Notes: generated from the sequence alone by a model not told the origin. A stretch of DNA of 64,000 bases from Phallusia mammillata (GCA_003260075.1 QLIY01000102.1:152309-216308); one strand, 5' to 3'; counted from the stretch's first letter, positions 33,777 through 48,000 are shown. Numbers and translations: made by a program.

Positions 33777-36700
33777 TTATACATTGATATTTTCTTTGTA
33801 AGTTTTTATAGCTTGGCTGACAATGTTCTCTGAAATGTTGTGAAATCCAGTTACTGTCATTGTGAAATTAGGAGAACCAAAGATAGATGCACGAACTTCA
33901 AAAGAGTCAGTATCCTGCGAACAATACAAAATCAATTTCAAACAACTGTGCTACAAAAATAAAGCAATAACTGATTACATGTTTGCATCCCAATTTGCAA
34001 ACAGGGTAATAAACGAACAATGCAAGGAGAATCATCAAGTTGAATAAATGTAAATTAACATAATTGCATTGCAGTGGCAAATTTAACACAAAAAAGTTCA
34101 ATTACATGTAAAAACAATTTTTCACCTAGAAAGGTGACATTGAAAGAAATGTGCTCTTAACACTTTTTATATTATGTAGACTGCAAATTACAATGTAAAT
34201 ATGCTTGTATGCTCTGCTAACAATACAGGAAAATTATGTGCATTGATTTTATAAATTATGAAACAAAACGATTTGTGATAAAGCTATAACATGTTGCTTT
34301 TATCATGTTAAACTTTCGTGTTTAGAGAAACTAAGACATCAAAAAATGGCCAAATATTTTTTACCTGTCCAATGGGCTGAAAAGAAACAATTTGCATTGA
34401 CAGGTTGTTGCTGATGTCTGTATACCATGCATATTTATTAATAAGCTTCCCAATGTCCTGTACTATGTCACGAACGGACTGTACTATTTTCGACAAGAGA
34501 AGGAGAAATTTTCTGCGTTCAACAGTTACTCGGCTGCAAGCTAGGAGAAAAAAAAAATTAAATTGACAATTTATTTGTGCAATCTGCCATTCTAAACAAC
34601 ATTTCTGTTTTATATATTCTGTATCCTATTTAACCATTTTATACACCATTTGACCAACTAACATGATTGTTTCTGCAAGAAAAAACCAATGGGTCCCCAC
34701 ACACCTCTTCAGGGAAGGGACCCATAATAAAAAGTAACTTGATTACTCCAGGAAATTAAAACACTGCTTTAAACAAATTTCACCTAAAACCAATTGATTT
34801 TGTTCCTTTGCTGTTTCAGATGATTTTGTTTATATTTTTTGTGTTTTTTTTAAACCAAACATAGCTGTTGCTTTCAGACATATTTCATTACCATGTTGAA
34901 TATTGTTTGAGCAGTATTCCCTTCTTGAAATAAGATCAGTACAGGTTTCCATTACAAGTTTCACATTGCAAGTATCTAACACTGGCACTGAATCACTGAA
35001 ACACATGAGCAAAATTAAGCACTCTGAAATTCACTTAATAACATGACTGTTCAGTTGACTAAAGATAGTTTAAGTTCATACCTGGCCTGACGTTTCGCTC
35101 TTCGTGATGAGATTCTTCTTTGTGAAAAAGGAGAACTGCAATGTTAAAATAACGGTTTTGTTCGCATGTTGGCCCACTCACTATTAAATACATAAGAAAT
35201 GCTTTGTATTAACCAGGGGTCACCAAACTCTTTCCACAGCGGGCCAGTTAATTTTGATAATCACACGCGAGGGCTTCATGTCTTACACACCGTGTCACAG
35301 CCTTTCCCAAACTGGAGCCTGCGAGGCAGTTTTGATCGGACGGCCAAGGGCTTATGTCTTTCCACAATCTTATTTTTGTTTAGCTGGTGCTGCTGTTAAA
35401 TTGTAAAATGGTGAAGAATGTATAAGTGTCTCATGACTCTCATCCACCAACTATTGCAAGCAACAAAAGAAGGCAATAGTTCGTGCACAATTACTATTCT
35501 TTGCTTTTGTCTGTTAGGTAACAAACCGCTTTTGGCTCATACCGTTGTGCTGTAATCTAGTGAGACCAGGTAAAATTATCACTAGAATCCATTCTGCAGA
35601 TTTGCTCAATCTTTAACATATCACATCACAATTTTTTTATACATATGTTCACCCAAAAACACCCTCGCGGGCCGGATAAAAAGACACCGAAGGCCAAACA
35701 GGGCCAAAGGCCATAGTTTGGTGAATCCTGCTATTAACAATCATCTGGTACACAACTTCTGCCCACAAGTTAAGAAAGAAACCCCTTTTAAAAAAATATG
35801 TTACTACTCTATTGAGAATTTGTTTACAACTGGTTGGGATCTATAAAGGCTGGCAACCCATCATGTCACAACTAAACATACAAGTTGTTTCCCCATTGTC
35901 TTGTGGTTGTTGTCCAGGGTCCAAAATGCTGTGATCTTGTCCTTGAATAGAAAAATAATAGATAAAATTCACAAAGCATGCCAATAAATAAAACAACACC
36001 TTGGGCGACACAACTGCTGTTTCAAAAAGGTGCATGAAGCAAGTTGGAAAAGTTAAGTATTACTCAAGCTCCATTAAATTACTTTCAAACTACAAAAGGG
36101 TCTTTGCAATTCTGTATTATGGTACAAATCATATTGTTGTACCCCAAAAATGGACTTCATATGTATTGACTGAATTTTGAATTTAAAACATTGCTTAAGC
36201 AAAAGAACTTTGAAAGACACACCTAGTTGTGTATGTGTTGGGATAATATCCTTGTGAACTTTGCTGGTTGTATGTTTGAGCATTGCCATAATGAAAATTT
36301 GGGTGTGGTTGGAAATTTCTGGAAGAAAATTGAGTTGATTTGACACAGGTAACCCAAATGGACAAATAGGGAAAACACAACATTCGAACCCAGAGTTTCC
36401 ACTAATGACTTACATGGTGGGAAGCTGAATTTGTGCAGGTCGGACTTCTTGAACTTGATAGTTAGGCAAGGAAGAAAAGAAAGGACTAAAAACATATTGG
36501 TGGATTAAAATCTCTGTAGTGAAACAAGGTAGGCTTAAGATTATAAAACCATATCATAACCCAAAAACCATGCCTTCTATTCACTGCTCATTTACAGAGC
36601 TCAAGGCCATGAAACCTTGGCCTACATAGAAGTTAGACATAATTGACGATTTACTTACTTTTGATTCATTAGTGAGAAGTGAGGAAAAGTAAACGACTGA

Positions 36701-39700
36701 ACATTTTGATGTTGACCCGATTGCAAGTTTGCCTGAACATATAACCATAACAGTTTTCCAAGAAAAGTGTAGTTCTCTTATTAACCCACCCATTGTTTCT
36801 TTAACATGGGAATCTGGTTTAAAACTGACCTTACATCCTAGGAATTTTGTCCCCAGTCTCAGTTACACAACGATAAAAGAGTTTTCAAGCATGTTTCTCC
36901 ATTACATACAGTAAAGAAGATAATGCATTTTAGCACCCAACTCTACCACTGTTTCTGATTAATATCAAGTGTAATTTATTTTTAACACTTTTTTGTAGAC
37001 TCCGACTCTTGAAGTAAGTCAGCTCTAGTCCACAACCAGAAAACAAACAACTAACATTAAAAAAGAAATTTACTTGATAAACTGCTTAAAAGTATGAGTA
37101 AAAATTTATGTTGTCAACAATTTGTTACAAAATAATGTTACCTTCACAGTTTTCCAATGTTGTAGCCTGTGTTCAAGGTCTTTTATAATTTTATTGACAG
37201 ATTTGATTTGTTTTTGTAGTTGTGAGGTTCTTAAATACTCGTTGTATGCAGCCTGGTCAGTAAACTGGTGTGTACCACTTTCATCAGTAACCGTGCCATG
37301 AAACTACAGTAACAGAGTGATTTTAAATTGAGAGGGAACACAAATGGTGATCATTTTTTATATACCTGTGATGACGAACTTGAAGGAAAATATTCAGGTG
37401 TGAAAAAACGAGATGGCTGAAATCTAAATCAAAAAACTTTACTCCAATTTTTATCAGTCCAAATTATGCACAAGAGAATAATAGTTTAAGTCTGATTTTT
37501 TTTAAATGGGAAAAATATTTAATAATTATAATACCTTGCACAAGGTGAACTAACAACAGAATCAATAGGTGGTTTATATAAGAGTGAAAGGAAAGAGAAG
37601 GTAAATATTTTTTAATGTTTAATCTTATTCCGAAGCTAACAATATGAATAGGTTAATTTATATGTATATTTCTTTTGTTATTGTAGTCACATAAACATAC
37701 TCCATGTGAAATAAATTACTGTTGGGGAAACTTGATGTTGAATTTCGGGAAAGGGTGCATAAAGTACAAAAAATTAAAAAAAGCACGGACTTTCTCAATT
37801 CGTGACAAAATTGTTCTTAATTTGTCACAAATTAAAATACAAGTTTGTAATTCAAGATGCGATTTTGGGGTGTATGTTTTATATTAGTTCTGACCTGGGT
37901 AAAGTTGACAGCGTTACATTTGTTGTTTCTTTTCTTGTTGTGTTCTGACAATAAATGTATATTCAGGGAAAGTATACATACACTAATTTTGAATTTTATT
38001 TGTAAATACCATACTGAATTCTTTAACAGCCAAAAAAACTATTGACATGCTATTTAGTCATACCTGACTTAAAATATATTTAAAATGTTCTCATTCAGTT
38101 CTAAACATCCATAAATTTACCATTTCTGAAGTGGTATTGTAAGTAGCATTAAAAGCTGCGTTCTTTCCAGATTGCAAGTTCGGTAATGGGTTTTCTTGTT
38201 GGTGGTTCCTGAAATTGTGTTGCAGATTTGTGCTTAGTAGTTATGTTAAAATATGATTGTTTGTTTAATTTGTATCATCAGTAGACAATATGATCAAAAT
38301 CAGACCCTTTTCTGTGTTTTTTTGCTTTGTAAATTATTTTGGAACAATGTAGCTATTTTTTTATTACAAGACAACAGGTTTTTTTAAGGTTTGGTTTGGG
38401 TGACCGCTAAGTAGTTTTGGGGGGGGGGCGGTCCCCAAAACACCTTAAAAAAACACTGCAAGACAAGATGAGATCAAAACCTTATAATGCAGTGGTATAA
38501 ACTATCTGGTCACATTAAGTTGAAATTATTTTGCATACCCCAAAACTGAACGCTTCTGTCTCCTGTATGAACGGTTTCCAGGTATATGTGGTATATATTT
38601 ACTGAAAAAAGATAACAGTAATGTAACTTTGCTTATGTTGGTGTGATTTTTGTGTTAATTTTTAAAAAGAAAATTGTTTGTGTAATTCTTGGATTATCTA
38701 AAACATTTGTCAATTTTATTTGTTTGTAATGTGGGTAAATAGGGGGGGGGGTAGATAACAGTAATGTAACTTTGCTTATGTTGGTGTGATTTTTTGTGTT
38801 AATTTTTAAAAAGAAAATTGTTTGTGTAATTCTTGGGTTATCTAAAACATTTGTCAATTTTATTTGTTTGTAATGTGGGTAAATAAAGAGACACAATCTT
38901 AGACAATAAGAACTTGGACATGCCACTTCAAAAAGGTGTAATCTAAAGCTAAACTTTTTTTACTGACAAAAAGACTTATTACTCAAACCTGTAAGGATTT
39001 GGTTTCTCTGTGATGTTGAATATCTTTTCAAGTTTTGCCTGTAACATTAGCATAGGTTTCCTTAATTCAGTTCGCTTAATACAAGTTAACATAGTATTCC
39101 ATTAAAACAAGTTCACCTTAACTGCTTGCCAATCGATTTTTATGGAAGTGAAAAAATTGATTTTCCTTGCCACACTGTTCCTGAAACACAAGTAAAGATT
39201 GATTTAACAGAACAGAAAAAAATTAATATGTAACATTTTTAAATTTTAATATCTCACTATGTGCTTGAAAAAAAATATTTGTAACAAATGTATGGTCACA
39301 AAGGTTTTTTGTAATGTGCAAACAAAACAAACAAAAAGTGTGAACATGTTATTTCGATAAAAATGCCTTGTGCTTTCACCACAACAAGGATTCCCCAATG
39401 CTTTGGGAAGATTTATATGCTGGAAATGCTTAGCCCAAATATAATAAACAAACAAAAAAACTGCCACAGAAAACATGTAAATGCCTTGGACAGTCCATAA
39501 ATGTACAAATAAATGCCCAGGTTCACAACAAACTTCTAGTTTGTAGTAAAAACACATTATTTGCTATTTGTTTATAATAAACATTATTACAATTCATAAC
39601 AAAATTGTACTATCTGTGGTAATAGTTATGTTGCCCAATGAAAATGCCTTCATGGCTCACCGCTTGGCCAAAATTTACACTTTGTATGTCACATTAGCTG

Positions 39701-41692
39701 CAATATACAAAATTTACTTTTGAAAATGAACATTTGATTTTGTCGCTTCCTTCACAGTTACTTTTCTTTGCTTGTTGTTTGATAAATTCTGAAAGGTATT
39801 TGGATATGATATTTTTATCTATACTTGTTTGTGAAAATAATTGTAAATACAAAGTACCTGAATGGCTTTTGTAATTGGGCCTTGCTCTTCATCTGCACTC
39901 ACAGGCACCTTACATTATTACCACATTAAAATCATGCATTATTTGTTATAAAAGACCACTGAAACATTTTAAGCAACTTACTCTGTTTGAAGGCTTGTTG
40001 AAAAAAGAACGTTTTGGCACAATAGCAGGTCTGCATTTATCATAAAAAATGATTTTAGTAAAACCGAAGTTTAGTTGCAAAAATTCACACAAAACAAGAG
40101 TTGGTTTATTTTCTGCATTACCTTGCATTTCGTTTTGACCGATTCATAAACTGTGATGCCCTGGGGAAAAAATACTGATGTGTTTGTGAAATGAACAGCT
40201 TTACTTACATTTAAATGTACAATATTACCGCTCTTCAATTTGATGCCATAAACCTTGGGAATGAGGACCCTAAAACATTGCAAAAAATAACTGATAATTT
40301 TTGGTGTGAAAAAATTTACCACTTTTTTACCTGTACTTGGTCTTCTAATGATGTCTCTAATCTGTTTATACTTTGAACGTGGTTGATGAGTTCAGATAAA
40401 ATTTGTTCAATATGTAAACTTTCACTCTGTATCAACACAGAATATGGATGTCATTGTGCATTTCCAATCACAATTTTTACATACTATTCGGGATCTCTCA
40501 GTTGAATTCAAGCGGAAAAAAATCTTTTGATCATCTACGCGTAGTTGAAACGGACTGAACAGCATCGGGGCCTTGTGGTGGTCAAACTCCGTTTGCATTA
40601 ATTGTTGAATTCTATAAAATTCAAAGTAATTGCATTATTTAATAAATGTTACATTGCATGCCATATTTGTATGACATTATTATTCTGAAGAAAAATACTA
40701 ATGAAATGACTTACTCTGTTTTGTTGAGATTGGGGCAACTGTGGTGTGCTTCTGCATAGCAAATTTCTTTGAACTCACTGTAGCACAACTGCCACATACT
40801 ATCAGTTGTCTGATTGCACATGTCATAGATGTCATTGTACAAGCGATTCAGGTAGTGAATTCTCGAATCAAATGTTGGTGCATCTGAAATATCCCAACTT
40901 TAAACTGTTTACACAACTTTATGCGATTTTGAAAAAAGTATTTTAAGCTCAAAAGTTGCCCTTTTAAAAGTAATTTTAAGTTTCATAGGTCATACCTGCA
41001 TGTTGCAACGATTCAATCAAATAGTTTGTAAATCTTTGGGAATCTCTCAATTCAGACGTCACCTTTTTAATTATTGATCGCAAAACATCTTGTACAGCAT
41101 CATTAAGTTCTGCGAAAACAAAGAATTTCAAATCAACTCATGTCAAAAGGGAATACATCTAAACCATCATACCTGCTCTTTGGTTTACCCAATTCCAACC
41201 TTCAGGACCACGATTTTGCAACATGGGTAGCGGGGCTTTGACACTCGATAAAACAGCTAACAGTAGTGCTAATCTGTACATTTTATCACTGGAGTTGTTT
41301 TTATTCTCGTAATAACTTGCTTTTGTGACAACTATAATCTTCATGCTCAGAAAATAAACATTTATTTTTATGCAACACCAGTACACAACCACAAGATTGC
41401 GTTTTTCCCACATTGTACCACAGGAAGTCATACAAATGTTTTTAGCTATTGGACCTGGGGGGGGGGTCGTCACCTTTTTCATTCTTGATCGCAAAACATC
41501 TTGTACAGCATCATTAAGTTCTCCGAAAACAAAGAATTTCAAATCAACTCATGTCAAAAGGGAATACATCTAAACCATCATACCTGCTCTTTGGTTTACC
41601 CAATTCCAACCTTCAGGACCACGATTTTGCAACATGGGTAGCGGGGCTTTGACACTCGATAAAACAGCTAACAGTAGTGCTAATCTGTACAT
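33777..41692 (-). CDS. Unrecognised secreted protein encoded by many small exons
   Basis: I do not recognise this family. Exons whose phases join from the 5' end are 41584-41692 (or the allelic 41173-41281), 40996-41109, 40715-40883, 40485-40611, 40331-40426, 40229-40269, 40122-40160, 39982-40030 and 39858-39908. Further likely exons lie near 39120-39183, 38990-39045, 38540-38600, 38120-38210, 37375-37432, 37143-37303, 36655-36730, 36415-36480, 36225-36318, 35080-35135, 34890-34995, 34363-34540 and 33777-33914 (stop TAA). The first Met starts a signal peptide (MYRLALLLAVLSSVKA). N-glycosylation sequons are frequent (NQT, NKT, NST, NIT, NAT, NTT, NFT, NIS). Furin-like sites include RSKR, RRQKR and RRAKR. 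The cysteines cluster in the third exon; a Gln-rich helical stretch lies at 37143-37303. Secretion and proteolytic processing are inferred. One junction (39858 to 39183) does not fit in phase, so an exon is missing from the model. Confidence 0.6.
34606..34728. repeat. Short copy of the interspersed repeat family with terminal hairpin
   Basis: The copy carries TTTATATATTCTGTATCC, GATTGTTTCTGCAAG and GGGTCCCCACACACC, then the hairpin-forming end CTTCAGGGAAGGGACCCATAAT. The same 3' end closes the large element at 49942. The satellite-bearing middle is absent. Confidence 0.6.
35214..35730. mobile_element. Non-autonomous hAT-like element (517 bp)
   Basis: Left end CAGGGGTCACCAAACT and right end AGTTTGGTGAATCCTG are inverted repeats with two mismatches. 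The flanks GTATTAAC (35206-35213) and CTATTAAC (35731-35738) match in 7 of 8 bases. No transposase frame is present. It lies in an intron of the secreted-protein gene. Confidence 0.8.
38380..38460. repeat. G-run within a small imperfect inverted repeat
   Basis: Ten G (38419-38428) are flanked by GTTTTTTTAAGGTTTGG on the left and an inverted counterpart CCAAAACACCTTAAAAAAAC on the right. This differs from the other runs, whose flanks are direct repeats, and may reflect an inverted join. Confidence 0.5.
38742..38751. repeat. Ten-G join between duplicated flanks
   Basis: About 130 bp (GATAACAGTAATGTAACTTT onward) occur at 38610 and 38754 with a few single-base differences. The duplication lies next to a small exon of the secreted-protein gene. 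Confidence 0.8.
41173..41281 (-). other. Allelic duplicate of the first exon of the secreted-protein gene
   Basis: This signal-peptide exon repeats 41584-41692 exactly at protein level, with the same donor (GCAG|GTATGA). It lies across a ten-G run (41457-41466) from the other copy. About 410 bp are duplicated, including part of exon 2 beyond the run. Most likely both copies are alleles of one exon. Confidence 0.75.
41457..41466. repeat. Ten-G join between duplicated flanks
   Basis: Blocks 41059-41456 and 41467-41867 match except for a few substitutions. Reading through the run produces an artificial frame with a PPPGP segment that should not be annotated. Confidence 0.85.
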
Positions 41693-42071
41693 TTTATCAC
41701 TGGAGTTGTTTTTATTCTCGTAATAACTTGCTTTTGTGACAACTATAATCTTCATGCTCAGAAAACAAACATTTACTTTTATGCAACACCAGTACACAAC
41801 CACAAGATTGCGTTTTTCTCACATTGTACCACAGGAAGTCATACAAATGTTTTTAGCTATTGGACCTAAAATTGGTTCAGAAACAAATTCCGATACCTGC
41901 TATTTGACAATAGGAAATCGCCAATAGGAACTAACGTCATTAATTGATTGTCAAAACTAGATGATTTACAACTCAGATATCCAACAACTTTTTGGCGTAA
42001 AATTCAAAACCCACTTCTAACTTATGTAAACTGTCAATTCAAGCACAAAAATGTTTTTTATTTTCACGACT

Positions 42072-45000
42072 TCAAACAACAGGATCATATTTAATGCAAC
42101 CTATTTGCTGGTCTAGCCTTCGAAATTCTGAAGCACACTCATTTCGTAGTTTTATGTACATTTTTTCATTGCCCATTGCAGCTTTCATATTGTAGAACCT
42201 TTAAATACAAAATTTTAAAAAAAATTGTGGTGCTTAAAATTGTACACTTACTTTGCAAGCATGTACACAATATCTCTTTTTCTCACTGGACTTTGAAAAT
42301 CTTCAAATGCTGCTTGTGCTTTCTGAAGTTCTTGTATTATAAGATCAAGCACTGGAAAATAATTTTAGGTATGTCACACCAAATCTTATCACATAAAAGT
42401 ATTTGTCTTACAAATTGTGTTTGGTTTTGTTTCTTTTTTAGCTATTGCCCGAACAGCAACCATAATAAAGTTGTTGCATAACTGTACAGAGGAATTGGAC
42501 CAACACTCAAATTGCACACACTTTAGAGAAGCCAGTGACATGTCCACTGAATTCGTCAGCAGCTGCAATTATTAAAGTAGCATAAAATAAAAATAAATAA
42601 ACATAAAATAAATACACAAACATAACATTTTTTACCTGCAACTGAGCCAGTTTGAGGTAAATTATTACTACTTCAGAATTGAAGTAATTGTTGTGGGCTA
42701 TTGTAAGTGCATCCAGGTAATATTTGAAACTAGATGCATGTTCACCAACATTGCCAGACAAAAGATCTCCCAGTAATATGAGAGCCTGATAAACAACATA
42801 ATGAAGTATATCCAACATATTTATCTGACACCAACACAACTACAAGCCAGGTTTTTATCTGACTCGACAGTCCAAATCCGGTGTTCTTACATACATGGTA
42901 AACATTTCTATCATTTACAATCTACACTTCAAAAAAAAGCAAAATATAAACGTATTTAAAGGATTTTTTAAACTGAAACTGAAATTGAATTTTTTTTTTC
43001 TTTTTTTTTTTCTTTCTAATAAATTTCTTTTTTATGCTTTTAATACACAGCCACATAAACTTACATTCAGTGCTACTTGGCTGCAAATTATGCATCCCTG
43101 GTTAAAGAATAACTTTACAATCAGGGTTGCCGAGTCAACCAAAACAATCCAGCATACAGTAACATTAGAAGTCAGACCACTTATTACCTTCTGACTCTGC
43201 AACCCTGATTGTAAAGTTATCTTTAAACCAGGGATGCATAATTTGCAGCCAAGTAGCACTGAATGTATGTTTCTGTGGCTGTGTACATGTTTAATAAACA
43301 TCTCTATACTGGCAGCTGGACATTGAAAAAAAAACTATTTTGTTTAGGTGTTTGGGTTTTGAAACTCTGCTGAAATGACAAATTACACAAAAAAATACAC
43401 AACTTCTATACTACAGGCCAATACCTAGCTGCAAGACTCTTTTTAAGTTAAACTAATAAAAAATGAAACCTAAAATGCAGCGAACAATAGCAGAAAGAAA
43501 GTGTAGCCCTGTTTTAGATGAAGAAAACTGTATATGTTTAACACATTTCATACTTTGCATTTTGTCTCCGGGTTTAGTTCTTCTTTTTGTGTTTCTTTTG
43601 TAAGAAGCTTCATTAGTGCACCATGCGACTTTAGTTTTTCACCTTTTGATGCAAGACCATATGCTTTGCTAAACAAAACAAATGTTTAGTATTACTTAAT
43701 TGACCAGTGACGCTATGAACATATTTTTTCGTACCAGAGCAAACCTTCTTGTTTGCTGAAACCCTGAATAACCAACTCTGGGGGGGGGGGAAGGTTTTAG
43801 GATTACTTAACTGAACAGTGACACTATAAACATATTTTTTCATACCAGAGCAAACCTTCTTGTTTGCTGAAACCCTGAATAACCAACTCTGCCTGTGATG
43901 CATCAGTGTGTCTTCGTAACCTTAAATTTAGCTTGTGCTGTATGCAAGCTTCAGACTTTCTCCACAGCTAAGGGATTTAAAGAAATAATATTTGTGCAAC
44001 ATTCTGCAAAAGGAGTGATATAATTTGCTCACATGGTTTTGGGAGGAGTTGAGAGGAAATCGAAGTTTGATGTGATTCAGTAGTTCATTGGAAGCAGCTT
44101 GAAACCCTTCCTGTTGATGCAAAAAATGAAAAAAAATGTACACCATGACTGCTCAACCTTAAATGACCACATTCCATTTCCTGAAACCACTTTAATAACT
44201 TCCTATATATCGGAACGGAAAACATCAAGATTTTACGCTGGAAATGTTCCAAAAGTTGTGTGTCACACCTGGTTTGTTATATAATTAAATACATGCGTTT
44301 AAAAAAGGAATTGTTTTATCAAAAGCTAAAATGTTCCCACATACAAACTTTTGGTTGCTAATTACAAATCTGAAAACAATCTGAACATAACAAAGTTTAA
44401 ATTATTAAAAATGTAAAATTTACAATTGTTGCCAAAAGTAAAACTGTAAAGCATTTGTGATTGACACTGGGTTGTATTATGAACTGAATTACAAAGATTG
44501 GAATTATAATTACCTCATGAAGTAGTTCCAAAAAATTACACAGAGAAACTGCTATGTCATCAGAGTTGTAACCATTTTGAAAAATCTGACATCTTCTGTT
44601 GTCTGTAGTCTGAAGGCAAAGTGCCATTTGGCAATACAAAAGAGCCATGTGCCTAACAACAGTTTTTTTATTGTTGGTAAAAAGTTTAGAACTATCTGAA
44701 AACATCTGCCACTTTAAAGATCAACATTACCGTTTGCCATACATTCTCCACAAAGATGCTTTATGTGCAAAGCTCATTGACATCAAATAAGACAATGGGT
44801 GTGTGCTTTGAAGTGCATCGGCGGCGGCAAGAGTTCGAAAAACAACACAGGGGTTTTCTCCACCTAATGCCTGTTTCTTCATGTGTGCTTGCACAGCTGT
44901 GAATGCAAGGTCCTGAAAACCGATGCTCATGTAATTAAACTTGTCTTGTTTTTTTAGAAAAGATATCAATTACCAAAAGGCTTTGCTTCTTGGCAGGCTT

Positions 45001-48000
45001 AATGATATTTTCTGTGAACTTGTGTTGATTTGAGTTTGGTTGCAGATGATTGATGAGAGACTGATAAACAGAAAGAAAATATAGTGACAAAATAGAATAC
45101 ATGGTTAAATTTAATTAAAGGAACCTACCACAGCATTTTGAAGGCAAACTAGGTCATTGGATAACTGAGCTAAACTAATGGCTTCTTTAGCTGCAGCAAT
45201 GGCAGCTTTTTTGTGGCCAAACTTTAAGTGGAGCAAGGCCAAATTTAAGGCAGCAAACCTGTTGCAATTAAACAAAACGTAAGTTGCTTGGAACTAATAT
45301 CATCCAGATTTAATGTAACGTTAAAACAGAATTAAAAGAAATAGGCTAAAGTTCACAACACTTTATCTGCAGTCGTAAATTTTAAAAATAACACAAGCAC
45401 ACATTTTTAAAGTTAGTGTGTAAACCCAGAAAGTGGAAGCCAATTGCCGTAATTGAAAAATGCAATTACCCAAAGCATTTTTTGACTAAATTCTTGGCTA
45501 CAATAATATATTAAACATGCAATAAAATAAAATATGCAAATATTGTGGAAATTCCGCCAAAAGTAAAATGGATCTACAAAATGGAAATCTATAAATGCAA
45601 TTTATACTATTTGGTAATTTTATATGATTCGTCTTTTTTTTTTGAAAAACCTGTGCGTTTGATTTAATGAATCTTCTGCCTCTTTAGGGTTGCAGGGTTT
45701 TGAGCTATGCCGGATAAAAAACATAAAAAGACTGTCCATTGCTCCGGCGAATTCCTTCACTCTCAAGTTGTTCAAGTAGCTTAGGTAATGCTACAAATTC
45801 AAGAGATGATTTTTAGGTTTGTATTTTTATTAACTTGTTGTTAGAAGTATTTGTATGCGCAAATAGTTTATTTACTTTATCACAGAAGCTAATCAAATCA
45901 AATTAACACAAAAAAATTATTGTATGTATGCATGTTTCGTAATACAGTTTGAATATTAGTGCAGTCCAGGGGTGTTCAACTCGCCATGCCAAAATTTGTT
46001 TTAATATACTCGTCTGCCACTGTTTGGTACTTTTTCCATATCATTTCTTCATCGTCCTAACAGTGTGGGCTCAATTTATGATACTCCAAATACCTTTTAT
46101 TATGTTTATGTGACACAAGATACAAATAGTTTGCAACGGGCCTTAAGTTTTGTCAAAAAACAAACAATTTAATTAGTGGGTTGTGTAACTTTACTGATCT
46201 TTACTGCCATTTTCAAATGCTCTGTGTGCCACTTTTGGCACATATGCCACGTGTTGAACACCCCTGGTGTAGTCTCCTAAAACATACTGCTTGTGTAAGC
46301 TCTGAATTGTTCATGAGAAGTTGTCGGATCTTTAACTGTAATGTGCAAGGTGACAAAGCTTCAGCTTCTTTCCCTTCAATGAGTGCAGCTTGTTGCGAAA
46401 AGAAATATTCAGCTTGACGTTGAGTTAAATACTCACAAGATTCAAAATCATCACATCTGTGAATAAAGAAGATTAGTTGGTGACTCACCTCAAAATAAGA
46501 AGTGAAATAGAAAGATAAAAATAAAAGATAAAGATGTACAAACAGTAAACAATCAATTTCAACAACTATACTTTTCGGAAAAAAGGTAAAAATGGGAACT
46601 TTGTATACTCATTGTCTTAAAACAGGGGACTCCAACAGGTGGCCCGCCATGTTTTTACCAAATGAAATATATATATATATTGTCAAATATGACTAAGTTT
46701 TTTGTTTTACTCACCAGTCAAGTGTTCAACAAAGGAAAATTTATGAAACTTTAAGCTATAGCCATATATCACTGCAGCAAAAATTACAAGTTCAATTATT
46801 TTCATACATTATTATCATAATAAAACTAGAAGGGTGGCTTAGCACATATTGCCCTTGCATATACACTATAACATATTTTAAAACATTGATATATTTCCTA
46901 TGCTTATTTTATATTGGGTCCCATACCATCCACTGTCTTTTATAACCTTAGTTGTTTCTGCAAGCAGAAGCTCATGGGTCCCCAAACATGCAAAGTTGTA
47001 GATAATGCATTCAAGAGATAACCATGTGAAAGTTTAATGTTGTAAGGTAAAACGCAGTGATCGGGACTGGGCTTAAATATTAATACTATGTAGAGAACAA
47101 ACTATATGAATTTAGATTTACCCCAGGTATTGTTTGAAGTATGTCTTATTTAACGTTCTTTTTCAAAGAAACAAAGGAGTAAGTAGTGGCATAATGGAGT
47201 AAAACAAAAAATGAATAGCAAATTCTACAAGCTGTCCAATTTTCATTCAATTCGAACATTGTGAAAAGGGTTATGCATTTTAGAGATTAGTTGGTTAAGT
47301 TGTGGTGCTACAGGGCAAAACATAACATTTGAGGACTTAGTATGTTTAATAAACTTTGTGAATTTCATATAATTAGGACGTTTTTTAAAAGTTCATTTAT
47401 TTTAGGGGGTTAGTTAAGTAAATGTTGGGGCTACAAGGTAAAACACATCAATTGAAACCTACAAATAGCATAGTCCACATACTACCCAAATTTTATCCAA
47501 TCCCGACACTGTTTAAAAAACTGACCTATTTTAGGGGGCTAGTAGGGTAACTAATGGGGTCCGACACACAAACTAAAAAAATATAAAACATCAATGACTT
47601 AATCAATAGTACTGCAAAATTTCAGCCCAATCCGCCAATGTTTAAAATTTCGACCACTAGAGGTGTTTTGAGCAACAACCGGTAACGTTTCTTACATCAT
47701 AGGGCTGTCAACAACCCCCTAACTGCCATGGCACAAAAATGTTCACCAAGCAATCCACAAAGTCACAAATGAGTAACATAACTGCTTGCCCTTGTAACAC
47801 TATTGAGCAACAGAAATCTTTCATTTGTGGTGCCCAGTAACATACAAATACGTTTTACACTTTGGGGGCTTGTGGGGTAAATGTTGGGGCTACAGGGTTG
47901 AACACAACAATCGACAACTATAAATGGCATACTCTACAAGTTATCCAAATTTCAGCCAATTCTGACACTGATTACAAACTCACCCATTTTAGGGGGTAGC

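Noticed and set aside
41159..41542. 127-codon minus frame across the ten-G run
   Set aside because: It fuses two allelic copies through the spacer; the real exons are short and end at GT donors.
46621..46660. CAGGGGACTCCAAC start of another hAT-like element
   Set aside because: No matching right end or duplication was found.
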